Source of the DNA: CAWCUZ01 sp963798795
GTDB taxonomy: Bacteria > Acidobacteriota > Vicinamibacteria > Vicinamibacterales > SCN-69-37
Reading direction: 5' to 3'
NCBI GenBank assembly: GCA_963798795.1
Contig: CAWCUZ010000006.1
Location: 434,001-498,000, forward strand
Length of the DNA: 64,000 nt
The notes beneath the pieces are model-generated. The model searched no databases, had not been told where the DNA came from, and worked only from the letters and a program-made list of their open reading frames with translations. How positions within the stretch are numbered: position 1 is the stretch's first letter; every line of letters starts with the position of its first letter. Made by a program: the position numbers and the translations under genes. Below, one piece after another: positions 38,813-46,722 of the stretch.

Positions 38813-41353
38813 TTACTGGGTGCGCAGCGCCACCGCCGGCGGCACGCGGGTAGCCCGGCGGGCGGGCACCCACGAGGCCAGCAGCATCGCCGCCACGAGC
38901 ACGCCGGCCGCGAGCGCGATGACCGGCAGGTCGAACGCGCGGCCCTGGAACAGGGCGCCGCGCGCGGCCTGGCCCGTCAGGAGCGACAGGCCGACGCCGG
39001 AGACGAGGCCGACGAGCCCGAGCGCCAGGCCCTCGCGTACGACCATCCAGACCACGTCACGCGGCTCGGCGCCGAGCGCGACACGCAAGCCGATCTCCCG
39101 CGTGCGCCGCGAGACCAGATACGACTTGACGCCGTAGATGCCGACCGCCGCGAGGAACAGCGCCGCCGCGCCGAACACGCCGAAGATGACGGCGCCGCTC
39201 CGGACGATCGCAAGCGGCAGGTTGCGCGCCCGGAACATCGGCCGCGTCTCGAGCGCGACGATGGGCGCGGTGTCGTCCACGCTCGCGATCAGCTTCCGGA
39301 CCGACGGCAGCATGGCGGCTTCGGCATCCGGAGACGCCGCGGCCGTTCGCGCGTGGATGTAGAGATTCGCGTGGAAGTGGCGGGCGAAGGGCAGGTAGAG
39401 ATACGGCTGCGGCGTGGCGTCGAACAGGTTCGGCCGCACGCCGGCCGCCAGGCCGACCACGCGCAACACGAGGGGCGGGTCGCTCTCGGAGCGCGGGTTC
39501 ATCTGAACGGATCGGCCGATCGGGCTCTCCTCGCCGAAGAGCTGCCGGGCCAGCGTGACGTCGATGATGGCGATGGGGTCGCCGCCCCGGGCAAAGGCCT
39601 CGGCCGGCGTGAAGTCGCGACCGCCGACCAGGCGGATGCCCGTCGCATCGAAGTATCCGGAGCTGATGCTCGCGAGCGTGGCGTCGGCCAGGTTGTCCTC
39701 CGCGGCCGGATCGCTCGAGTGCAGCACCGGGCCGGGCCGCTGCACGCCCGCGCCGTCCTGGATCTCGCCAAACGGCATGTTCGACGAGAATCCGGCGCGC
39801 TCGACGCCCGGCATGTTCCGCAGCCGATCGAGCGCGGTGCGGTAGAACTCGATGCTGCGCTCGGGGGTATAGCCGGCGATCGCGGTGTCCACGTTCGCGA
39901 TGATGCCGCGGTCCAGCGTGAATCCGGGGTCGGACGCGGCGGCGGCGACGGCACCGCGGACGAACAGCCCGGCCGCCGTGAGCATGACGAAGGTGAGCGC
40001 CAGCTGGCCCATGACGAGCGCGTCGCGGGTATTCAGCCAACGCAGCCAGCTCCGGCCGCGAGGCGTCGCGCCCGTCTGCTCCTTGAGTTCCGGCAGCACG
40101 TCTGTGCGAGCGAGGCGCAGCGAGGGGCCCAGGCCGACGACGAGCGTGGCGACGACGGACATCAGCACGGTGTAGGTCAGGACCCGCGCGTCGGGCGACG
40201 AGTCGAACGTCAACGACACCGGCAGCATCGTCGGCAGCGTCAGGAAGAGGAGGCGCGTGGCCATCGAGGCGACCACCAGGCCGCCCGCTCCGCCAATCAC
40301 CGCGAGCAGGAGCGACTCGGTGAGGAGCTGCCGGACGAGGCGCCGGCGGCTGCCGCCGATCGCGAGCCGCACGGCGAACTCGCGGCTGCGCGAGCGTCCG
40401 TGCGCGAGCAGCATGTTGGCCAGGTTGAACGACGCGATCAGCATGACGACGCCGGCGAGCGACAGGAGCAGGGCGGTGAAGCCCGCGAGGGCGCTGTCGT
40501 TCTCGGGCGACGTGCTGACCGACAACCGCGAGAGCGGAGCAAGCTGCAGCTCGTAGTCGCGGTTCGCGGCCGGGTCGGCCGCGGCCATGCGCGAGGTAAC
40601 CACGTCGAGCCGCGGCGTCAGCGACGTCATCGTCGTCCCGGTGGGGAGCCGGGCCACCACAATCAGGCCGCGCACGGCGGCATCGCCGAGGTGCTGGGCC
40701 TTGCCCTCGCTGGCCGGGTCGAACGCGACCGTGTCCCACACGCCGGTCGGCACCCACAGCTCGGGCGTGACGAAGACGATCGATCCGCCGAAGCCCCTGG
40801 GCGCGACGCCGACGATCGTGAACGGACGCTGATTGATCTCGATCGGCTTGCCGACGACGTCGGCCGGAGCGCCCATGCGCCGCCACAGGCCGTACCCGAT
40901 CACCGTCACGGGCACGTTGGCGCCCGGCCGCTCCTCATCGGCGGTGAAGCCGCGACCGAGCATGGGCGAGACGCCGAAGGTGTCGAAGTAGCTCGCCGTC
41001 ACGATGTCGGCGAACACGCGGCGCGTGGTGTTGCCGTCCGTGAGGCCCGCCAGGCCGAAGCCGTGTGCGGTGACGGCGGCGAACAGGTCCGGCTGATCGC
41101 GGAGCATCGCGTAGTCGGTCCACGAGAAGTCCCGATAGGCGTCCGGCCGGGTGCGGTTCCGGCTGTAGACGCCGGCGAGCTGCTGGTCCACGCCCCCGAC
41201 CCGCGGCTTGAGCAGGAGCGTGTTCACCAGGCTGAACGCGGCGGTGTTGACGCCGATGCCGAGCGTGAGCACCAGCAAGGCGACCAGGGTGAACCCCGGC
41301 TGACGGACGAGCAGCCGGATGCCGTAGCGGACGTCCTGGAAGAGAGACCCCAT
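38813..41353 (-). CDS. ADOP-type ABC permease (846 residues, no prefix domain)
   Basis: The protein begins directly with the first membrane segment (SLFQDVRYGIRLLVRQPGFT, LVALLVLTLGIGVNTAAFS) and lacks the cytoplasmic prefix domain seen in its PadR-linked relatives. It continues with a MacB_PCD domain (FTIVGVAPRGFGGSIVFVTP), an FtsX unit (LANMLLAHGRSRSREFAVRL), a second periplasmic domain and a final FtsX unit (AAVGIYGVKSYLVSRRTREI) ending PARRATRVPPAVALRTQ. It is intact. No ATPase lies nearby. A GAATCGC tandem array fills the gap to the radical SAM gene upstream. Confidence 0.9.
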   Translation of the reverse strand: MGSLFQDVRYGIRLLVRQPGFTLVALLVLTLGIGVNTAAFSLVNTLLLKPRVGGVDQQLAGVYSRNRTRPDAYRDFSWTDYAMLRDQPDLFAAVTAHGFGLAGLTDGNTTRRVFADIVTASYFDTFGVSPMLGRGFTADEERPGANVPVTVIGYGLWRRMGAPADVVGKPIEINQRPFTIVGVAPRGFGGSIVFVTPELWVPTGVWDTVAFDPASEGKAQHLGDAAVRGLIVVARLPTGTTMTSLTPRLDVVTSRMAAADPAANRDYELQLAPLSRLSVSTSPENDSALAGFTALLLSLAGVVMLIASFNLANMLLAHGRSRSREFAVRLAIGGSRRRLVRQLLTESLLLAVIGGAGGLVVASMATRLLFLTLPTMLPVSLTFDSSPDARVLTYTVLMSVVATLVVGLGPSLRLARTDVLPELKEQTGATPRGRSWLRWLNTRDALVMGQLALTFVMLTAAGLFVRGAVAAAASDPGFTLDRGIIANVDTAIAGYTPERSIEFYRTALDRLRNMPGVERAGFSSNMPFGEIQDGAGVQRPGPVLHSSDPAAEDNLADATLASISSGYFDATGIRLVGGRDFTPAEAFARGGDPIAIIDVTLARQLFGEESPIGRSVQMNPRSESDPPLVLRVVGLAAGVRPNLFDATPQPYLYLPFARHFHANLYIHARTAAASPDAEAAMLPSVRKLIASVDDTAPIVALETRPMFRARNLPLAIVRSGAVIFGVFGAAALFLAAVGIYGVKSYLVSRRTREIGLRVALGAEPRDVVWMVVREGLALGLVGLVSGVGLSLLTGQAARGALFQGRAFDLPVIALAAGVLVAAMLLASWVPARRATRVPPAVALRTQ

Positions 41354-41390
41354 GGTCGGATTCGACGCGCGCGAGGGCGGAGAAGTTTCC

Positions 41391-41454
41391 GAATCGCGAA
41401 TCGCGAATCGCGAATCGCGAATCGCGAATCGCGATTCAAGGATTCAAAGATTCA
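41391..41454. repeat. GAATCGC heptamer array ending at a stop codon
   Basis: Six copies of GAATCGC are followed by GATTCAAG/GATTCAAA/GATTCAA. The TGA stop of the radical SAM gene is itself inside the last repeat copy (complement of TTCAATGG). Confidence 0.9.
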
Positions 41455-43170
41455 ATGGCCGCGTCGAAGGGCCTCGCGCGCGAGGAGGCGCAGGATGCCG
41501 CCGATCCGGAAGTTCCTGAGGAAGGCGCCGGGCGGGAAGAGCTCGGCCTTGTCGTTGATCGTGGCCTCGGAGAACGCGCGGATTTCGCCGGCCAGGGCAC
41601 GACGGGTCTCGGGATCGAGTTCGCCGCCGGCGGCCTCGGCCAGGCGCCGGCGGAGGCCGCGGGCGGCCGCCATCCGGCGCGCGACGGCGCCCGACCGCTC
41701 GGGCGCGATCCGACCGTACGTGGCCTTGATCGCATTGAGCCGCTCGGCGGCGTCATAGGTGGCGTCGACGATGTCGGCGCGGGTCATCGCATCCGTCCGG
41801 TAGTTCAGAAACGATTCCCAGTCGCGCTCCTGGTCGAGGAGCGCGCGATGCTCGGCGAGCGTCCGGGCGCGGATCCGGTAGCCGCACGCCTCGGCCTGCT
41901 CGAACCCGTCGCTGCCCGGATCGATGAACGGGCCCATCGGCGTCAGGAACGCCGAGAGCCGGCGGTCGCATCGCGCGAACAGGCCTTCCACGTAGTCGAC
42001 GGTCCCGAGCACGCTCTCACGCGTCTGTCCCGGGAGTCCGATCATGAAGAAGAGGTCGAGCGCGGCGGCGCCGTGCGCCAGGATGGCGTCGATCGCCGCT
42101 TCCAGGGACGCGTTGGTATAGCGTGCCTTGCCCAGGCGTTCACGGATGTGTTCGTCATGGCTCTCGGGCGACAGCTCGGCGCCCCAGTGCGCCAGCGACG
42201 ACGCGATTCGATCGAGGAGGGCGACAGGCGGAGGCTCGAAGAACTCGAAGATGATGCGGTTGGACACGCGCGTTCCTGCCAGGGCGTCGACGACCGCGTG
42301 GGCGTAGTCCGGTCCGGCGTCGTTCAGGTCGCCCACGAGGAAGATTGGCGCGCGCATGACCGCCGCGAGCTGCCGGACCTGACGCGCGATCGCCAGCGGA
42401 CTCCGAAGCAGCGGATGGTGACCCGGCATGAACCGGCGGAACGCGGAGTCCGCCGCGCCGCACGTCACGCACCCGCGCGCGCAGCCGCGCACGGTGAACA
42501 CCGCCGTGATGGGATGCCGCCACCACCCGTGGAACGGGACGTTGGTCCAGAAGTCGAGATGGCGCACCACGGCGCCGGCCATCAGGCCGAGGTCGAAGTC
42601 GAAGTCGTCGAGGGAGGCCGGCGCGACCGACGCGGCATTCACCTGCGTCTCGAGGCCGCGTTTCCACGTCAGATTGGGCACGGCCTCGAGTCGTCGTCGG
42701 CCGCGGAGCTCGCGCAGGAGCGCGAGCAGGCACGGCTCGGTCACGCTGCCGCGGAGCACGAAGTCGACGGCGGGCTCGCGAATGAGCTCCTCGTGGTAGT
42801 AGCTCGACGAGATGCCGCCAAAGACGACCGGGATGTCGGGATGGAGCCGCTTCAGCAGCCGCGCGACTTCGATCGCGCCGTGCGCGTGCGGCAGCCAGTG
42901 CAGGTCGATCCCGAAGAGCGCCGGGCGGAGGCGCCGCAGGAACTGTTCCGGCCGGAACCGGCGGCTCCGCATCATGCGCAGGGCCAGGTTCACGATCCGC
43001 ACGCGATACCCGTGCCTCCTCAGGTACGCCGCCAGCGTCAGGAACCCGACCGGGTACATCTCGAAGACGGGCGACGAAGGGATGACGTCGGCGACGGGGC
43101 CGTAGAAGATGGTCCGCTCGCGGAAGTCGTAGATGCTGGGCGGGTGGATCAGGACGAGGTCGGGCTGCAT
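41452..43170 (-). CDS. B12-binding radical SAM protein (Ta0216-like)
   Basis: This 572-residue protein opens MQPDLVLIHPPSIYDFRERT, IFYGPVADVIPSSPVFEMYP, the cobalamin-binding-type N-terminal domain of this family (about 5-160, with VVFGGISSSYYHEEL). The radical SAM site VRGCARGCVTCG gives C230, C234 and C237 in CxxxCxxC order. The rest of the barrel follows (FFMIGLPGQTRESVLGTVDY). The family resembles TIGR04190. Members are thought to do radical methylation or rearrangement, but the substrate is unknown. A small hypothetical gene ends six bases upstream, suggesting an operon. Confidence 0.88.
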   Translation of the reverse strand: MQPDLVLIHPPSIYDFRERTIFYGPVADVIPSSPVFEMYPVGFLTLAAYLRRHGYRVRIVNLALRMMRSRRFRPEQFLRRLRPALFGIDLHWLPHAHGAIEVARLLKRLHPDIPVVFGGISSSYYHEELIREPAVDFVLRGSVTEPCLLALLRELRGRRRLEAVPNLTWKRGLETQVNAASVAPASLDDFDFDLGLMAGAVVRHLDFWTNVPFHGWWRHPITAVFTVRGCARGCVTCGAADSAFRRFMPGHHPLLRSPLAIARQVRQLAAVMRAPIFLVGDLNDAGPDYAHAVVDALAGTRVSNRIIFEFFEPPPVALLDRIASSLAHWGAELSPESHDEHIRERLGKARYTNASLEAAIDAILAHGAAALDLFFMIGLPGQTRESVLGTVDYVEGLFARCDRRLSAFLTPMGPFIDPGSDGFEQAEACGYRIRARTLAEHRALLDQERDWESFLNYRTDAMTRADIVDATYDAAERLNAIKATYGRIAPERSGAVARRMAAARGLRRRLAEAAGGELDPETRRALAGEIRAFSEATINDKAELFPPGAFLRNFRIGGILRLLAREALRRGH

Positions 43171-43176
43171 GTGCCG

Positions 43177-43536
43177 CTACCAGGGACGCGCCGGCCTGAT
43201 GCCGACGCACCCGGCCAGCGTCGCGGGTTCGTCGGCCGGCCGCCGGCTGACGGCAAACGCCGTATTGCGATCGGAGCCGGGCAGGCGAAGGTCGACGACG
43301 GCGGCACGGCTGCGATCCGCGAATTCGTTCAGGGCGATGACGGCGCCGGGGCGCGCCGTGGCCGCGTCGCTCAGGGATATCTCCCCGTACCACCAGACGG
43401 CCGGCAGGCCGAGCCGCGTGGTGAGCAGGGCATCGCCCGGTTCCTGCTGGCGCATCAACCGGTGCACCCACGCTGCGCCGCCGGCGACCAGGACGACGCC
43501 GGCGCGCCGCACGCGCACGAGCCAGGAAACGTTCAC
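43177..43536 (-). CDS. Small hypothetical protein upstream of the radical SAM gene
   Basis: This is a 119-residue protein read from a GTG (VNVSWLVRVRRAGVVLVAGG). It has WVHRLMRQQEPGDALLTTRL, WWYGEISLSDAATARPGAVI and a C-terminus CVGIRPARPW. A hydrophobic strand near the N-terminus is visible but no clear signal peptide. No family was recognised. Support comes from its tight six-base spacing to the radical SAM gene, same strand and absence of a better frame. It could be a substrate or accessory of that enzyme, which is only a guess. Confidence 0.45.
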   Translation of the reverse strand: MNVSWLVRVRRAGVVLVAGGAAWVHRLMRQQEPGDALLTTRLGLPAVWWYGEISLSDAATARPGAVIALNEFADRSRAAVVDLRLPGSDRNTAFAVSRRPADEPATLAGCVGIRPARPW

Positions 43537-43642
43537 CGAGCATCGAGCATACCGCCACCGCAGCCTTCCACCGGCCGCATCCCCGGTGCGGATCCTGGCA
43601 GACACCACGGCGCGCTCCCGACGCGGGAACGCCGCGGCCGGC

Positions 43643-44074
43643 TCAGGGCGTGCCGCCGCGCTTCGGCAGCCAGATCCGCGTGTTTTCGGGGAACGAAAAG
43701 CCGGGCGGCGCGATGCCGATCACGGTCCTGGGCCGGCCGTCTACCGTGATGTCGCGCCCGATGATCGTCGGCGAGGAGCCGAACTGGTCGGTCCAGAGCT
43801 GATGATTCAGCACGACCACGTCGCGGCCGGCCGACGCGAACTCCTGATCGACCGGAAAGCGGCCGAGCATCGGATGAACGTTGGTGCCGGAAAAGAACGC
43901 GGGCGTGACGTCCGCAGCGTCGACGGACACCGTGCCCTTGTCCGTCTGCAGTTGACGAGTGGCCGTGGTGAACGAGCCGCCGGGCGGCTCGACGAGGCCG
44001 GTGGACCGCTCGGCCGCGCACGCCGCGACGCCGACGACCGCGAGCATGGTCAGCACCTGTCGGAAGCGCCGCAT
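43643..44074 (-). CDS. Lipoprotein consisting of a lone MacB_PCD-like domain
   Basis: This is a 143-residue protein. The signal sequence ends in the lipobox VAAC (Cys19), so it should be lipid-anchored. The mature part VTPAFFSGTNVHPMLGRF, VVVLNHQLWTDQFGSSPTII, GRDITVDGRPRTVIGIAPPG and FSFPENTRIWLP matches the first periplasmic domain of the ADOP permeases strand for strand. Compare the permease blocks ASFFDVLRARPAMGRPF and AYEVVGVMGPEF. It starts 33 bases after the stop of such a permease on the same strand. It may be an accessory or decoy subunit, or a remnant that gained a signal peptide. It has no membrane spans other than the signal. Confidence 0.75.
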   Translation of the reverse strand: MRRFRQVLTMLAVVGVAACAAERSTGLVEPPGGSFTTATRQLQTDKGTVSVDAADVTPAFFSGTNVHPMLGRFPVDQEFASAGRDVVVLNHQLWTDQFGSSPTIIGRDITVDGRPRTVIGIAPPGFSFPENTRIWLPKRGGTP

Positions 44075-44107
44075 GTCGCCTATTCTCGCGCGTTCGTCCT
44101 CGGCAGG

Positions 44108-46561
44108 CTACTCGTTTCGCAGCGCGATCATCGGGTCCACGCTCGCGGCGCGGCGCGCCGGGAGCAGGCTGGCGACGAGCGCGGCGGCGACCAGCGAGCC
44201 GACCGCCATGAGGAACACGCGCGGATCGTTGATGGTGATCCGGAACAGGAACGCCTGGACGCTGGCGCCCAGGAACCAGGCCGTCCCGGCGCCGACGAGC
44301 AGGCCGACGCCGACGAGCACCGACGCCTGCATCATCACCATCCAGATGACCCGGACCCGCGAGGCGCCGAGGGCCATCCGCACGCCGATCTCGCGCTCGC
44401 GCTGGGTGACGACGTACGCAAGGACGCCGTAGATGCCGACGCCGGCGATCACCAGTCCGAGCACGCCGAACAGGCCGATCAGCAGCATGTTGAACTTCCG
44501 CTGCGCGACCTGCCGCGCCAGGATTTCCTCCATGCTGTTGACGTTGCGCAGCGGGATGTCGGGAAAGACCGACAGCGCGGCCGAGCGCACGGCTGGCAGC
44601 ACCGCGTAGGGGTCGCCGGTCGTCCGAACGACCAGCTCGCCGCCGAGCGTGCGGCTCTGCGCGACCGGCGTGTAGGCTTCGGTCCGCGGATCCGTCTCGA
44701 GGCTGCTCTGATACACGTCGCCCACGACACCGACGATCGTGCGGTCGCCGTTGATGCCGACGACCTTGCCGACGGCGTCCTCGCCCGGAAAGTATTTCTT
44801 CGCCGCGGACTCGTTGACGATGACGACCGGCGTCGCGCCGGCCCGGTCGGCGGCGGTGAAGGCGCGGCCGCGCCGCAGGGGAATCGCGAGCGCATCGAAG
44901 TACTCGGGGGTGACGCGCCGGATGCTGATGCCGTGGTCGTCGCGCGGCAGTTCGCGGCCGGGAATGGTGAAGGTGGTGACGCTCATGCTGCCGCCCATCG
45001 GCATACCCCCGGCCACGGCGGACGCGTGGACCACGCCGGGAACGCCGCGGAGCCGATCGACCAGGTCGGTGAACTGCGGGGACGAATCCGGCGGTTGCTG
45101 GTTGGGCGCGGTCGGTTCGAAACGCGGATAGATGGCGGCGGTGAGCACGTGGTCCGGCTCGAAGCCCGGATCGATGTGCATGACCGTGCGGAAGCTGCCG
45201 ATGAAGAGCGTCGCGCCGACGAGCAGAACGATCGCGAGGGCGACTTCCGAGACGACGAGCGCGCTGCGCAGAAACTGGCGTGCGCGGCCGGCGCTGGCGC
45301 CGCGCGCGCCTTCCTTCAGCGCATGGGACAGATCCGGTCGCGACAGGTGCAGGGCCGGGGTGATGCCGAAGAGCAGCCCCGTGATGACGGCCAGGCCGCC
45401 TGCCGCGCCGAGCACGCGCAGGTCGAGGCCGATGGAGGAGAGCCGCGGCACGCCGTTGGGCATCGCGTTCTTCAGCACGTCGACGCCCCACCACGCGAGC
45501 AGCACGCCGAGAGCGGTGCCGGCGATCGACAGCACCAGGCTCTCGGTGAGGAGCTGGCGGACGAGCGGCCACCGCGCGGCGCCCATGGCGGCGCGGATCC
45601 CGATCTCGCGCTCGCGCGAGGTCGCGCGCGCCAGCATCAGGTTCGCCACGTTGGCGCACGCGATCAGCAGCACCAGGCCGACGGCGCCGAGCAGGAGCAG
45701 CATCCACTGCTTCGTCCGCGCGCCGACGATGTGATCGCGCAGCGGCCGGACGCCGATCATCGAGTCCTTGTTCCAGTCCGGGTACGCCTGCCGCAGGGCG
45801 CCGGCGATCTGGTCCATGTTGGCCTGCGCCTGCGCGATGGTCACGCCCGGCTCGAGCCGCGCGATCGACTGCAGGTAGATGCTCATCCGGTGCGGGTCGC
45901 GGACCTTTTCATCGGGCGGGACGACGTATGGCACCCACAGATCCGTGGCCCGTGCGGCGCCGACGGGATAGGTGAACTCCGGTCCCATGACGCCGACGAC
46001 CTCGTACGCGCCGCCTTCGAGCGGAATCGTCTTGCCGACGATGGCCGGATCGGCACTGAAGCGGCGGCGCCAGAGGCCGTCGCTGAGGACGGCGATGTGG
46101 TTGGCGCCTTCGACCTCGCTGTCTTTCGTGAACGGGCGGCCCATCGCGGGGCGTGCGCGCAGCACGTCGAAGAAGCTGGCGGTGACGCGCTGCGCGCGCA
46201 GTTCTTCGGGTTCGGCGCCGGATTGGGTGAGCGTGAACGCGCCGCCCGCCACGGCGGCCATCGACGAGAACACCTGCTGCTGCGCGGCCCAGTCCACGTA
46301 GTTCTGCGGCGCGATGCTCTGGACGGCGTCGGGGTCGCGGCCGGGCGGCGGCGGAAAGTCCGGGTTGGGCGCGTGCCGCTCGCCGACCGCGACGAGCCGG
46401 TCCGACTCGTCGAAGGGGAGCGACCGGAGGATGACCGCGTCGACCACCGAGAAGATGGCGGTGCTGGCGCCAATGCCGAGGGCCAGGACGAGCAGGGCCA
46501 CGGCGGTGAAGGTTTTCGAGGCTTTCAGGGATCGCCAGGCGGCCTTGAGGTCGTCGCGCAT
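44108..46561 (-). CDS. ADOP-type ABC permease (817 residues)
   Basis: The protein starts MRDDLKAAWRSLKASKTFTA, VALLVLALGIGASTAIFSVV, without a prefix domain. A MacB_PCD domain follows (AQRVTASFFDVLRARPAMGR, EVVGVMGPEFTYPVG). Next come the first FtsX unit (LLIACANVANLMLARATSRE, REIGIRAAMGAARWPLVRQL), a second periplasmic domain (LRRGRAFTAADRAGATPVVI) and the last FtsX unit (GVGIYGVLAYVVTQREREIG) with the terminal PARRAASVDPMIALRNE. It is intact and probably co-transcribed with the downstream solo-domain lipoprotein. It is divergent from the beta-propeller gene. Confidence 0.92.
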   Translation of the reverse strand: MRDDLKAAWRSLKASKTFTAVALLVLALGIGASTAIFSVVDAVILRSLPFDESDRLVAVGERHAPNPDFPPPPGRDPDAVQSIAPQNYVDWAAQQQVFSSMAAVAGGAFTLTQSGAEPEELRAQRVTASFFDVLRARPAMGRPFTKDSEVEGANHIAVLSDGLWRRRFSADPAIVGKTIPLEGGAYEVVGVMGPEFTYPVGAARATDLWVPYVVPPDEKVRDPHRMSIYLQSIARLEPGVTIAQAQANMDQIAGALRQAYPDWNKDSMIGVRPLRDHIVGARTKQWMLLLLGAVGLVLLIACANVANLMLARATSREREIGIRAAMGAARWPLVRQLLTESLVLSIAGTALGVLLAWWGVDVLKNAMPNGVPRLSSIGLDLRVLGAAGGLAVITGLLFGITPALHLSRPDLSHALKEGARGASAGRARQFLRSALVVSEVALAIVLLVGATLFIGSFRTVMHIDPGFEPDHVLTAAIYPRFEPTAPNQQPPDSSPQFTDLVDRLRGVPGVVHASAVAGGMPMGGSMSVTTFTIPGRELPRDDHGISIRRVTPEYFDALAIPLRRGRAFTAADRAGATPVVIVNESAAKKYFPGEDAVGKVVGINGDRTIVGVVGDVYQSSLETDPRTEAYTPVAQSRTLGGELVVRTTGDPYAVLPAVRSAALSVFPDIPLRNVNSMEEILARQVAQRKFNMLLIGLFGVLGLVIAGVGIYGVLAYVVTQREREIGVRMALGASRVRVIWMVMMQASVLVGVGLLVGAGTAWFLGASVQAFLFRITINDPRVFLMAVGSLVAAALVASLLPARRAASVDPMIALRNE

Positions 46562-46683
46562 GGTGGATTGGACGTGATTGTGGCCCGGTTGGGCTGGGGG
46601 CGATTGCTAAGAAGATGCAAAAAGCGCGGCCGGCCGAGCCCAGGCCGGAATCGGGAGTCGGCGTCCGTCTGAGCAAGCAAGCA

Positions 46684-46696
46684 GGGGTCGGACCCC
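46684..46696. repeat. GGGGTCGGACCCC palindrome
   Basis: This is a single variant copy of the GGGGTCAGACCCC hairpin unit, lying in the leader before the probable TTG start of the beta-propeller gene. Confidence 0.55.
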
Positions 46697-46722
46697 GTCA
46701 TTCCGAAGGAGGCCGGTGGTGG

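Noticed and set aside
38765..46672. Very long plus-strand frames (about 750-1180 codons) across the minus-strand permeases and radical SAM gene
   Set aside because: The minus strand has clear full-length family members with motifs; the plus-strand products are His/Arg/Asp-rich nonsense.
46615..46722. ATG-initiated N-terminal extension of the beta-propeller protein
   Set aside because: It would put 36 charged residues before the signal peptide and cross a hairpin repeat; the TTG at 46723 has an AAGGAGG site at good spacing.
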